Part shown: positions 1 to 8,516 of the stretch, piece after piece
Layout: the number at the start of each line of letters is the position of its first letter
Position numbering within the stretch: position 1 is the stretch's first letter
Assembly: GCA_009469585.1 (NCBI GenBank)
Contig: SSXW01000001.1
Location: forward strand, 186,001-250,000
DNA length: 64,000 nucleotides
From: Dechloromonas sp. Dech2017
GTDB lineage: Bacteria > Pseudomonadota > Gammaproteobacteria > Burkholderiales > Rhodocyclaceae
Direction of reading: 5' to 3'
Position numbers and translations under genes: made by a program
The notes under the pieces: model-generated
Seen by the model: only the letters and a program-made list of their open reading frames with translations
What the model was told of the DNA's origin: nothing
Databases searched by the model: none

Positions 1-155
1 AAGGCATTCTTCAGTTGAATGACAGCCGCCTTGCTGTCGTTTTTCGCCAGATAATCCCGGCTTGACGCCAGAAGGCTTTCGGTGGATTCCCCGCCGCAGG
101 CGTTGAGCAGGAGTGCGAGAAGAAGCGAGGAAACGGCTTTCGGAAAAGTTTTCAT
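1..155 (-). CDS. prsT: PrsT, PEP-CTERM system TPR-repeat lipoprotein (5' part only)
   Basis: Only the first 51 codons lie in the window; the gene runs off the left edge. The reading starts at an ATG at 153-155. It shows a short basic N-terminus (MKTFPK), a hydrophobic stretch and a lipobox ending at Cys20 (LLNAC), then a polar sequence (GGESTESLLASSRDYLAKN) typical of the entry to TPR repeats. It lies 27 bp downstream of prsR, in the order prsK-prsR-prsT known from XrtA loci. The TPR part itself is outside the window, so the family name rests on the lipobox, the helical start and the context. Confidence 0.75.
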   Translation of the reverse strand, partial: MKTFPKAVSSLLLALLLNACGGESTESLLASSRDYLAKNDSKAAVIQLKNA

Positions 156-182
156 CAATGTTCCCTAAGGTTTACGCTGCGG

Positions 183-1541
183 CTATTTCAGGCCGAGGCG
201 GTGCATCAGGTCGTACAGTGTTGGGCGGCTGATGCCGAGAATTTCGGAGGTGCGGAGGAGGTTGCCGTTGGTGCGCCCCAAGGCCGTAACAATGGCGTTG
301 CGTTCGGCATCATCGCGAACTTTACGCAGGTCGATAAATTCGACTTCAGCGGATTTTTCAGCATCCAGCCCGATGTCTTCGAGCGTAATCCGCGAACCAT
401 CGGCCATGATCACCGCCCGCTTGATGCAGTTTTCCAGTTCCCGGACATTGCCCGGCCAGCGGTGGCTTTCGATAGCCCGCACGGCTTCTTCGCACAAGGT
501 CATGCTGCCGCGCTTCTGCTCGTTGGCGAAGCGCCGCACGAAGGCATGGGCCAATAGTGCTGCATCGCCTATGCGCTCACGCAGGGCCGGAATGGTGACG
601 ACGATTTCAGCCAGTCGATAGTAGAGATCCTCGCGGAACCGCCCGTCGGCGATTTGCGATTTCAGGTCTTGATGGGTCGCGCAGACAATACGGACATCGA
701 CCGGGATTTCCTGGCGGCCGCCGATGCGCTCGATGACGCGCTCCTGCAGGAAGCGCAGGAGTTTCGATTGCAAGGGCAGGGGCAGGTCGCCAATTTCGTC
801 GAGCATCAGGGTGCCGCCATTGGCCGATTCGATTTTTCCGGGCGTCGTCTTGACCGCGCCGGTAAATGCCCCTTTTTCGTACCCGAACAACTCGCTTTCC
901 AGGAGATTTTCGGGAATCGCCGCACAGTTGATGGCGACAAAGCGATCGTTGCGATTGGCCGACGACTCGTGCAGTCCTCTTGCCAGCAACTCCTTGCCCG
1001 TACCGCTTTCGCCCAGCAGCAAAACTGTCGCATTGCTGTTGGCGACTTTTTCTATGGTCCGGCATACCCGCTGCATGCCGGCGTCACGGGTTAGCAATCC
1101 GGCCAGCGCTGCCGGGTGCTGCATGGCCAGCAATCGCTGGTTTTCTTGCTGGAGATCGTGCAGGCGGAAGGCCCGATCGATGGTCAGCGCCAATAGTTCC
1201 GGTTCGAACGGCTTGGCAAAGAAATCATAGGCTCCCAGGGCGATGGCCCGCAGGGCATTGGCCCGGTCGTTTTGACCGGTGAGAACGATGACCTTGGTAT
1301 CCGGTGCCGTGGCGAGGATTTGCTCAAGCAGCCGAAATCCTTCGGAAACGTTGTCGGCGTCTGGTGGTAGCCCGAGGTCCATGGTTACCACGGCCGGGTT
1401 GTGACGATGGATCTGGGCCAGGGCATTTTCCCGATCCGCTGCGGTCAACGTCTCATATTGATCAAAAGACCAACGCAATTGCTTCTGAAGGGCGATATCG
1501 TCCTCGACGATCAGGAGGGGGCGGGGCGATTCGGTGGTCAT
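183..1541 (-). CDS. prsR: PrsR, sigma54-dependent PEP-CTERM response regulator
   Basis: NtrC-type activator of 452 residues. A receiver domain (about 1-125) carries the phospho-acceptor Asp55 in VTMDLGLP and Lys110 in FFAKPFEP. The AAA+ domain has Walker A GESGTGKE (177-184), the sigma54-contacting GAFTGA loop (224-229) and Walker B GGTLMLDEIGD (242-252). A Fis-type helix-turn-helix closes the C-terminus (SEILGISRPTLYDLMHRLGLK). The family (PEP-CTERM-box response regulator) is known to drive PEP-CTERM and polysaccharide genes with RpoN. It overlaps the end of prsK by 4 bp, so the pair is translationally coupled. A fitting sigma54 target lies at 57159-57174. Confidence 0.95.
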   Translation of the reverse strand: MTTESPRPLLIVEDDIALQKQLRWSFDQYETLTAADRENALAQIHRHNPAVVTMDLGLPPDADNVSEGFRLLEQILATAPDTKVIVLTGQNDRANALRAIALGAYDFFAKPFEPELLALTIDRAFRLHDLQQENQRLLAMQHPAALAGLLTRDAGMQRVCRTIEKVANSNATVLLLGESGTGKELLARGLHESSANRNDRFVAINCAAIPENLLESELFGYEKGAFTGAVKTTPGKIESANGGTLMLDEIGDLPLPLQSKLLRFLQERVIERIGGRQEIPVDVRIVCATHQDLKSQIADGRFREDLYYRLAEIVVTIPALRERIGDAALLAHAFVRRFANEQKRGSMTLCEEAVRAIESHRWPGNVRELENCIKRAVIMADGSRITLEDIGLDAEKSAEVEFIDLRKVRDDAERNAIVTALGRTNGNLLRTSEILGISRPTLYDLMHRLGLK

Positions 1542-3655
1542 TCCGTTTCCTCGACCCGCAGGTCGGATTCTGTTCGAATGACGAAAAGCGGAAGGGTGAG
1601 GGTAATCCGCGTACCTTTGTCAGGTTTGCTATCAACCTGCATTTCGCCGCCCAGTTCCCTGATGTATTGGGCGCTTTCGTATGCGCCGATTCCCATGCCG
1701 GCTTCCTTGGTACTCTGGAACGGCTTGAACAGGCGTTGCTGAACGAATTCCTTGCTCATGCCGTGACCGGTATCGCCCACTTCGATGGCCGCCTTGTCAT
1801 TGCTGCGCTCAAGGGCAATCCAGACCCGTCCGGTGCTTGGCGTGGCGTCCAGGGCATTCTGGGCGAGGTGGCCGAGCACGCGCTCGAGTCGCTCCTCGTG
1901 ACCGCGCGCGACCAGTTGGTCGCCAATTCTGGTTTCGATTTGCCTGCCTTGATTCATCTTGTCTTTCTGTATCCGCCGGATGACGTCTGCAAGATTAACA
2001 CCACAGGCCCGCCCGGGGGGCGGTGATCCTTCACGCAATTGCATCATTAGTTGCCGCATGCGTTCCACGGCATGATTGACGGTCATCAGCATATCCTCCT
2101 GGAATTCAGGATTGTCGTGATGCCGTTCGGCGTTTTTCAACATCAATGACAATTGCGTGATGATGTTTTTCAGATCGTGTACGACGAAGGCCGACATTTT
2201 GTTGAAGGCGTCGAACTTGCGGACTTCGAGCAGGGCCTCGGTCGCTTGCATGTTGGCCAGGAAGCCCGCCGCCTGGCATCCGGCGGTGCGTAGCAGGTCG
2301 TTGATTTCCCAATCAACGTTGATTGGCGCCCGGGCGCTGGCCAGAATGACGAAACCTTGCATCTCATTGCCAACCATCAGCGGGACGATCAGCCAGGCGT
2401 GAGGGAGTTCGGATATCCACCCCGGGATTTCAAGATTTTTGTAACGCGCCGGGAAGCATCGATATTCCTCGAGATTGACGATCCATCGACTGGCCAGCAG
2501 GAACTGGCAAAGATGCGAGTTAGCATGTTCAACGTTCGGACATTCGGGAAAATTCCACCGCGCATGCTGCGAATAAGTGTCCTGTTCCGAGTGCTTCAAC
2601 CATAGTGCCCCGCCCGGACTTTCGACCATGTTGGCGAGGCCGCGAATCGATTGTTCCCCCATTGACTGCGGGGATTTCTGGGCGGACAGCGTTTCGGTGA
2701 AGCGCAACCATTCTTCGCGATAGTCGTAGCGGTAGCGAAAGAAATGCTTGCCTACCAATACCTTCATCCTGGCACGTGCCGAGCCCGAGACGAGCAAAAT
2801 GCCGAGAATGAGCATGCCGGCAAAGAACAGGGCCAGTTGAAAGGCGCGTCCCCACTCGCCGCCGAAGTAGCGGACGTAGTAGCCGACTCCGGCCATGAAC
2901 AAGAGATAAAGGCCGGAAGAGAGCAGGGTGACCGAATGGAAGGTCGCTTTTTGGGAAAGGCGAATCTTCGATATCCAGTCCTTGTTGCGCTCAGTGGCAA
3001 GCATCAACAGCGGAAGGGTGATGACGTGTACAAAACCTCGGACGATCAAAACGTCGCCATCAAGCCTGCTGAACATCATGGCATCGGAAAACAGGTAGAT
3101 ATCGAAGCCAAACTGGAAGAGCAGAGCCAAGCACAGGGGCTTTACGTTCCATCGGGAGTCTTCGGTTACCGTCCGGAAAAATTGCTCGGTAAGGATAAGG
3201 CCGGCGATGGCCTGGGCTAGTCCGAGCGTTATCAGGGCGCGTAGCCATTCTTCGGTTTTAACCCAGCCAGCGAACAGCGCGAACTGAACAGCCACCCCGG
3301 CGGCGATCAAAATCCAGCAGGAACCTCTAAGCCACCAGGCTACGGTCGAGTGGGGAGAGTTTCCATTGTTCGAGTCGGGCGCGAGGATGGCCAGCAGAAA
3401 GGCATACCACGCACCGTATCTGGCCAGATCGAGCAAGGCCGAGGCCATGTAGCCGGGCAAGCGATTGTCTTGTGCGGCCCACAACGATGTCGCGGCCCAA
3501 AGGATCGAAACGATCGCCACGCCGATGATGCGGCGTGTCTTTGAACTGGCGCTCCAATCGCTCCCGAAGGAGAGCAGATAGGCCGCGAATACGAAATAGC
3601 CCACGGTTGCCAGACCGAGGCTCCAGGAAATCAGGGATGTGTCAGTCGTGCCCAT
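1538..3655 (-). CDS. prsK: PrsK, PEP-CTERM system sensor histidine kinase
   Basis: 705 residues. The first ~290 hold many hydrophobic helices (from MGTTDTSLISWSLGLATVGYF), followed by a GAF-like domain (about 310-475). The transmitter domain has an H-box in the family form FVVHDLKNII (His near 493), an N-box (LAQNALDATP) and G-boxes (DTGHGMS, GMGIGAYESAQYI). It autophosphorylates and passes phosphate to PrsR, whose gene follows with a 4-bp overlap. The HDLKN H-box without a separate HAMP domain is typical of the family. The signal sensed is unknown. It lies 36 bp downstream of the sugar transferase. Confidence 0.93.
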   Translation of the reverse strand: MGTTDTSLISWSLGLATVGYFVFAAYLLSFGSDWSASSKTRRIIGVAIVSILWAATSLWAAQDNRLPGYMASALLDLARYGAWYAFLLAILAPDSNNGNSPHSTVAWWLRGSCWILIAAGVAVQFALFAGWVKTEEWLRALITLGLAQAIAGLILTEQFFRTVTEDSRWNVKPLCLALLFQFGFDIYLFSDAMMFSRLDGDVLIVRGFVHVITLPLLMLATERNKDWISKIRLSQKATFHSVTLLSSGLYLLFMAGVGYYVRYFGGEWGRAFQLALFFAGMLILGILLVSGSARARMKVLVGKHFFRYRYDYREEWLRFTETLSAQKSPQSMGEQSIRGLANMVESPGGALWLKHSEQDTYSQHARWNFPECPNVEHANSHLCQFLLASRWIVNLEEYRCFPARYKNLEIPGWISELPHAWLIVPLMVGNEMQGFVILASARAPINVDWEINDLLRTAGCQAAGFLANMQATEALLEVRKFDAFNKMSAFVVHDLKNIITQLSLMLKNAERHHDNPEFQEDMLMTVNHAVERMRQLMMQLREGSPPPGRACGVNLADVIRRIQKDKMNQGRQIETRIGDQLVARGHEERLERVLGHLAQNALDATPSTGRVWIALERSNDKAAIEVGDTGHGMSKEFVQQRLFKPFQSTKEAGMGIGAYESAQYIRELGGEMQVDSKPDKGTRITLTLPLFVIRTESDLRVEETE

Positions 3656-3691
3656 GAATTGGTGGGTAGGAGGCGCCTGTTGGGTTAGCGC

Positions 3692-5074
3692 CTAGTGCGC
3701 GCCCTTGCCGGTCAGTACCACGCCGATAGTCTCGAAAAGCACGACGATGTCGAGGAACAGAGAATGGTTTTTTACATAGTAGAGATCATACTGAAGCTTT
3801 TCTGCCGAATCTTCCACCGTGGCGCCATAGTGGTAACGAACCTGTGCCCAGCCCGTTACCCCGGGTTTGACGCTGTGCCGGACCGCATAGAAAGGGATTT
3901 CCTTGGTGAGTTGATCAACAAAGAAAGGGCGCTCGGGACGTGGGCCGACCAGGCTCATGTCGCCCTTCAGTACGCTGAACAACTGGGGCAATTCGTCTAT
4001 GCGCAGTTTGCGGATGATATTGCCGACACGGGTAACCCGGTTATCCTGCGCTTGCGCCCAAATGGGCTTTCCGTCCTTTTCCGCGTCGCGTCGCATGCTG
4101 CGGAACTTGATGACGTTGAACAGGCGGCCGTTCAGTCCGACCCGTTGTTGCCGATAGAGCAAGGGGAAGCCGTCTTCCAGAACAATCAGGATCGCAGCCA
4201 GCATCATCATCGGCAGGGCCAGCGCGATCAGGATGCTGGCGCAAACAATATCGAAAAGTCGCTTGATGGCGGTCCGGACAATGCCCTGGCCGAAACCGTC
4301 ACCGAAAATAAGCCAACCGGCATAGAGCGAATCGAGGCGAATCTGGCCAAGCGTCTGTTCAAAGTGACTGGCTAGATCGAGCACACGTATGCCTTGCAAC
4401 TTGCAGTCCAGAAGTTCGCGCAAGGGCATGGAACCGCCGCGACGTTCACTGAGCGCAACGACGATCTCGTCCACTTTCAGGTTGCGGGCGGTGTCGGTCA
4501 AGGACTGGCTTCGGCTGAGCAGCATGTCGGGGGCGACTTCCGGATGATCCTCGTTGCTGCCTGGATAAAAGCCGATGATCTGCGCCGCCGGATCAGAGTT
4601 TTCAAGGGCTTGCTTGACGGCGATCGCCTGCAATCCACTGCCAAATACCAGGATGCGCCGACGCAGCATCTTGGTCGTTGGTTGTTGTGTCGCACCGATT
4701 CGTGTGACGAGCATGCCGAATACGGCCGACATGGCCGAGAGATGGACCAGATCGCGATTTATCGTGGTGACGGGAAGCAAGGCGTAAAGTACGTATGCCA
4801 CAGGTATGGCGAGGTAAAGGGAGAGTACTGCACGAGCTCGCCTGTTCGACGGCGAGGCACTTGTCTTTCGCCGGTAAAAACCGAGGAACAAATTGATCGC
4901 GACCATCACGATGGCGAACATGGCGGCAAAAAGGATTACCTGAGCCAGGTTGACCGGCAAGCCACTGTTTACCCACATCAACGCGATGATCAGGCTGACG
5001 ATGAGAAAGGAAAAGTCAAAGAGGACTCCGACGACGCTACGCCAGGAGAACCAACAATTGAACACTTTAACCAT
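3692..5074 (-). CDS. XrtA-associated polyprenyl-phosphate sugar-1-phosphate transferase
   Basis: 460 residues. Hydrophobic N-terminal helices are followed by a nucleotide-binding-like middle domain (RRRILVFGSGLQA, about 140-260). The C-terminal bacterial sugar transferase domain begins with KRLFDIVCAS and a membrane helix, and contains VIKFRSM, KLRIDELPQL, LKGDMSLVGPRPERP and KPGVTGWAQVRY. Members transfer a sugar phosphate to undecaprenyl phosphate at the inner membrane, the first committed step of exopolysaccharide synthesis. The PEP-CTERM-associated EpsB-type subfamily fits because prsK and prsR follow. It is the first gene of its minus-strand unit; the 385 bp upstream hold two palindromes. 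Which sugar is used cannot be told from sequence. Confidence 0.93.
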   Translation of the reverse strand: MVKVFNCWFSWRSVVGVLFDFSFLIVSLIIALMWVNSGLPVNLAQVILFAAMFAIVMVAINLFLGFYRRKTSASPSNRRARAVLSLYLAIPVAYVLYALLPVTTINRDLVHLSAMSAVFGMLVTRIGATQQPTTKMLRRRILVFGSGLQAIAVKQALENSDPAAQIIGFYPGSNEDHPEVAPDMLLSRSQSLTDTARNLKVDEIVVALSERRGGSMPLRELLDCKLQGIRVLDLASHFEQTLGQIRLDSLYAGWLIFGDGFGQGIVRTAIKRLFDIVCASILIALALPMMMLAAILIVLEDGFPLLYRQQRVGLNGRLFNVIKFRSMRRDAEKDGKPIWAQAQDNRVTRVGNIIRKLRIDELPQLFSVLKGDMSLVGPRPERPFFVDQLTKEIPFYAVRHSVKPGVTGWAQVRYHYGATVEDSAEKLQYDLYYVKNHSLFLDIVVLFETIGVVLTGKGAH

Positions 5075-5292
5075 GACGACTTTTCTCCGCCCCTGATCCT
5101 TTACGCCGTTCTCGGTACACTGGAAAAATACCTATTCGCTAATGATGTTTTCGCAGTGGATATACCGCTCGGATAGTCGCCAAGTTTATGGGTATGCTGC
5201 CTAGCTTACACAGGCACTATTTCACATCAGCTACGAATTGGTTGGTGCCGCTCACGGAGCCGATAGTATTTGTAATAAATCGCATTTATCAC

Positions 5293-5310
5293 GTTATCTG
5301 TATAGATAAC
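5293..5310. promoter_or_regulatory. 18-bp perfect inverted repeat (candidate operator)
   Basis: GTTATCT-GTAT-AGATAAC is a perfect dyad with 7-bp arms about 220 bp upstream of the sugar transferase start. It has no T-run and only weak pairing, so a terminator is unlikely. A dimeric repressor or activator site is possible. The regulator is unknown. Confidence 0.4.
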
Positions 5311-5311
5311 G

Positions 5312-5328
5312 AATTTTCTTCGAAAATT
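5312..5328. promoter_or_regulatory. 17-bp perfect inverted repeat next to the previous dyad
   Basis: AATTTTC-TTC-GAAAATT is a perfect dyad starting two bases after the first one. Two different dyads back to back suggest a regulatory site rather than chance. This is a sequence observation only. Confidence 0.35.
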
Positions 5329-5459
5329 AGTAGATGTCGGCTGCTGCCGCATTGTTATATGCTGCGATTATATTTGCTATTGGCCGAATCATCCTTGCAG
5401 AGTTGTTGTTGGCAGGTTTCTACCGGCTGTAAGGGCTTTTCGGGATGCTCGGGTTTTTG

Positions 5460-6704
5460 TCAAACCACTATCTCGGTGACCTGTGGATGGCCGAGAAAGT
5501 TCTGCGGACTGGCACTGGCACCATAGGCCCCTGATTGGAAAATGATGACCAGATCGCCCGGCATGGCGCTGGGCAAGGTCATCCGGTGGGCCAGCACGTC
5601 AAGCGGCGTACACAGTGGGCCGACGATGTTGACGCTTTCATGGTTCCCTGAATTCATCCGGTTGCCAATGGCGACCGGATAGTTCTTGCGGATGACCTGC
5701 CCGAAGTTGCCCGAGGCCGCCAGGTGATGATTTAGACCGCCGTCGACGACCAGGAACATTTGTCCACGCGAGATTTTGCGATCTACCACCCTGGTGACAT
5801 AGATGCCCGCTTCGCCTACGAGGTAGCGGCCTAGCTCGATGACCAGCGAGGCATCGGGCAGATCCCGTCTGGCTTGTTCGCCAAGCTGTGCGAGCTTGGT
5901 GCCGATGGGGGCCAGGTCGAGAGGCTTTTCTCCAGGGAAGTAGGGAATGCCGAAGCCCCCACCCAGATTGAGGAAACGGACCGGGGCAGGAGCATGGCGC
6001 GCCAGTTGGCAAGCCAGGTCATAGGATTTCTGTTGCGCATCGCAGATGGATTCCGCCTTGAGATTTTGCGATCCCGCGAATAGATGAAAGCCCTCGAAGG
6101 CCAGTTTTTGGTCGCCGATCCGCGCGAGAAGTTCCGGCACCATTTCGGCATCGACGCCAAACTGCTTCGCGCCGCCGGACATTTTCATGCCCGAACCTTT
6201 GAGTTCGAAGTCCGGGTTGACGCGGACGGCGACCCTGGCCGGCAATTCCAACTCCTCAGAAATCCTGGCCAGGATGTCGACTTCGCGAAATGATTCGACA
6301 TTGATCAGTACCCCGGCTGCAACCGCCTGGCGCAATTCGGGGTCGCGTTTCCCCGGCCCGGCGAAGCTGATTTCGCGAGGGTCCGTTCCAGCGTCGAGCG
6401 CGACCTTGAGTTCGCCAGCCGATGCGACATCGATTCCGTCGACTAGGCCCGACATGAAGCCGACCACGGCCGGCATCGGATTGGCCTTCATCGCGAAATG
6501 CAGCTTGATCTCTGCGGGCAACGCTGTGCGTAGTTCGGCGACACGGGCTCGGAGCAATTCCCGGTCGTAGGCGTAGAACGGGGTCTGGCCGACACGCTCG
6601 GCCAGGCGGCTGAGGGGCATGCCGCCGACGATCAAGTCGTTCCCGGAGACGGCGAATTGCTGCATCGGGGCGTGGCTGGGCAGATTGGCGTTTGGCGTTG
6701 TCAT
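5460..6704 (-). CDS. PLP-dependent decarboxylase, exosortase A system-associated
   Basis: 414 residues, alanine-racemase-fold (type III) decarboxylase related to diaminopimelate and ornithine decarboxylases. The PLP lysine is Lys73 in LHFAMKANPMP. Further family motifs are FAGPGKRDPEL, the glycine-rich NLGGGFGIPYF, and VDGGLNHHL and SGAYGAS near the C-terminus. The start at 6704 (MTTPNANLP) was chosen because the longer upstream reading has low-complexity composition and overlaps the ligase gene. It lies 22 bp downstream of the acyl-CoA ligase, and the pair is a recognised element of XrtA loci (TIGR03099 type). It probably supplies an amine or amino-acyl building block; the substrate is unknown. 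Confidence 0.93.
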   Translation of the reverse strand: MTTPNANLPSHAPMQQFAVSGNDLIVGGMPLSRLAERVGQTPFYAYDRELLRARVAELRTALPAEIKLHFAMKANPMPAVVGFMSGLVDGIDVASAGELKVALDAGTDPREISFAGPGKRDPELRQAVAAGVLINVESFREVDILARISEELELPARVAVRVNPDFELKGSGMKMSGGAKQFGVDAEMVPELLARIGDQKLAFEGFHLFAGSQNLKAESICDAQQKSYDLACQLARHAPAPVRFLNLGGGFGIPYFPGEKPLDLAPIGTKLAQLGEQARRDLPDASLVIELGRYLVGEAGIYVTRVVDRKISRGQMFLVVDGGLNHHLAASGNFGQVIRKNYPVAIGNRMNSGNHESVNIVGPLCTPLDVLAHRMTLPSAMPGDLVIIFQSGAYGASASPQNFLGHPQVTEIVV

Positions 6705-6726
6705 TCTGGATTCGTACGGGAGCGGG

Positions 6727-8325
6727 TTATTGGGCGTTTTGCTCGACCCACGCGGTCGACAGCAATTTTCGGTCAATTTTGCCATTCGGGTTGCGCGGCA
6801 AAGGGCCTTCGCGAACCGTGATTCCGGCCGGCACCATATAGGCCGGCATGCGGGCGCGGCATTCGGCGATGAGCGCGGCCACGTCGAGAGTTTTGCCGGC
6901 CGGTGCGGTGGCGATGACCTGAATGGCTTGGCCGAGGCGGTCATCATCCACACCGAAGGCGACGCACTCCCCGACCAGTTTCGTCGCGTAGATGATTTCC
7001 TCGACCTCGGTCGGGCTGACGCGATAGCCAGAGGTCTTCATCATCTCGTCGCGGCGGCCGATGAAATAGAGGAATCCTTCCTCGTCCATGCGCACGGTGT
7101 CCCCCGAGAACACGGCGATTTCCGGCAGCACCAGGCCGGCTTCCCGGCCAGGAGCATGAACGGGCAAGGGTTTGAAGCGTTCAGCCGTTTTCTCCGGGTC
7201 GTTCCAGTAACCCATGCCAACCAGGGCGCCGCGATGCACCAGTTCCCCCGGCTCGTTGGGGACGCAGGGCGAACCATCTTCGTGCAAAACGAGAATTTCG
7301 GCGTTGGGGATCGCCTTGCCAATGGAGTCCGGACGACGGTCCACCTCTTCCGGCGGCAAGTAGGTCGAACGGAACGCCTCGGTCAGGCCGTACATAAGGA
7401 ACGGCTTGGCTTTCGGCAGATGCCGGCGCAGCGCGTCCAGGGTCTCACGCGGCATGCGGCCGCCGGTGTTGGCGAAATAGCGCAGATGACTGCTGATGCC
7501 TTCCGGCCAATTCAGTTGGGTCAGCTGGATGTACAAGGGCGGAACTGCCGTTAGCCCGGTTACGTTTTCCCGGGCGATGGCCTTGACCACATCGTTGGGC
7601 AGGAGGTAGTTGAGCAGGACAACCCGGGCGCCGACATGGAAGGCCGTGGTCAGTTGGCTGAAGCCGGCGTCGAAAGACAGGGGCAGCGCGGCCAGCAGCG
7701 TGTCGCCGGCGTGGTTCTCGAGATAACTGGCCACGCTCTTGGCGCCGGCTACCATGTTGCGGTGGGAAAGTACTACACCTTTCGGTTTGCCGGTACTGCC
7801 CGAGGTGTAAAGAATGCCGACAACGTCGGTATCGATGACGCGGTGACTGCGTGCCGCGGGTGCCGCGAGCAGGTCGCGCCACCGCTGGACATTCAATCCG
7901 GACGGCACGGCCTGGATTTCGACGGTATCGAGCAGTATCACGTGGCGCAGGTCGTGGCAGGCGGGCAGGGTGTCGCACAGCAAGGCCAGGCGTTCCGGCG
8001 AGGTGACCAGGACGCGGACATTGCAATCGCGCAGGATGTAGCCGACCTGCTCGGCCTTGAGCAAGGGATTGAGTGGCACGAAGACGCCGCCGGCAGCCGG
8101 TGCGCCGAAGCTGGCGATGACCGTCTCGAAACGCTTTTCCAGATAGATCGCGACGCGCTCGCCGCGTTGCAGCCCCAGGTTCAGCAAGCCGGAGGCAAAA
8201 CCGGCAACCTGACTTTGCAACTGCCGGTAGCTGAGCGAATCCTTGCCGTAGGTGAGGGCGGTCGCCTCCGGCGTACGTTCGGCGGAGCGGGCGATCAGAT
8301 CGTGGAGGAGCGTGGTGTCAGTCAT
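6727..8325 (-). CDS. Acyl-CoA ligase (AMP-forming), exosortase A system-associated
   Basis: 532 residues of the ANL adenylate-forming superfamily. The P-loop ILYTSGSTGKPKGVV lies at 171-185, followed by MYGLTEAF, the ribose-binding YFIGRRDEM, the hinge GYRVSPTEVEE and the C-terminal catalytic lysine region NPNGKIDRKLL. The start at 8325 gives the normal N-terminus (MTDTTLLHDLIARSAERTPEATAL); the in-frame extension upstream has no coding character. The protein matches the XrtA-associated ligase family (TIGR03098 type). With the acyl carrier protein at 12033 and the decarboxylase it likely activates and loads an acyl or amino-acyl group onto the carrier. Confidence 0.93.
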   Translation of the reverse strand: MTDTTLLHDLIARSAERTPEATALTYGKDSLSYRQLQSQVAGFASGLLNLGLQRGERVAIYLEKRFETVIASFGAPAAGGVFVPLNPLLKAEQVGYILRDCNVRVLVTSPERLALLCDTLPACHDLRHVILLDTVEIQAVPSGLNVQRWRDLLAAPAARSHRVIDTDVVGILYTSGSTGKPKGVVLSHRNMVAGAKSVASYLENHAGDTLLAALPLSFDAGFSQLTTAFHVGARVVLLNYLLPNDVVKAIARENVTGLTAVPPLYIQLTQLNWPEGISSHLRYFANTGGRMPRETLDALRRHLPKAKPFLMYGLTEAFRSTYLPPEEVDRRPDSIGKAIPNAEILVLHEDGSPCVPNEPGELVHRGALVGMGYWNDPEKTAERFKPLPVHAPGREAGLVLPEIAVFSGDTVRMDEEGFLYFIGRRDEMMKTSGYRVSPTEVEEIIYATKLVGECVAFGVDDDRLGQAIQVIATAPAGKTLDVAALIAECRARMPAYMVPAGITVREGPLPRNPNGKIDRKLLSTAWVEQNAQ

Positions 8326-8516
8326 GGGTCGGTCGTCGGGTGGCAGGAGGTTAACATTCCGGAATGCGAGGCGGGTAGCTCGGGCCGGTTCGGGTGCTTG
8401 GCGAACGGGTGTAAACATTCCATCATGATGACTGCCGGAGAGTGTATCGTCTTTCCAGGATCCTTGCCCCGCCGAGCGCGGTGGCAGGTTTGCCGATGAA
8501 TCGGGCTGAGGTGTTG

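Larger units (their letters stand above)
5075..5459. other. 385-bp intergenic region with two adjacent palindromes
   Basis: No credible gene is seen. The region is more AT-rich than its surroundings and must contain the promoter of the sugar transferase operon (reading left). Two perfect inverted repeats sit side by side at 5293-5310 and 5312-5328. I looked for a sigma54 element on the minus strand and found none. I could not fix a convincing sigma70 promoter. Confidence 0.6.

Noticed and set aside
5390-5440. TTGGCAGGTTTCTACCGG as a sigma54 promoter
   Set aside because: The -12 half does not contain GC at the required spacing, and it points toward the 3' end of the decarboxylase gene.
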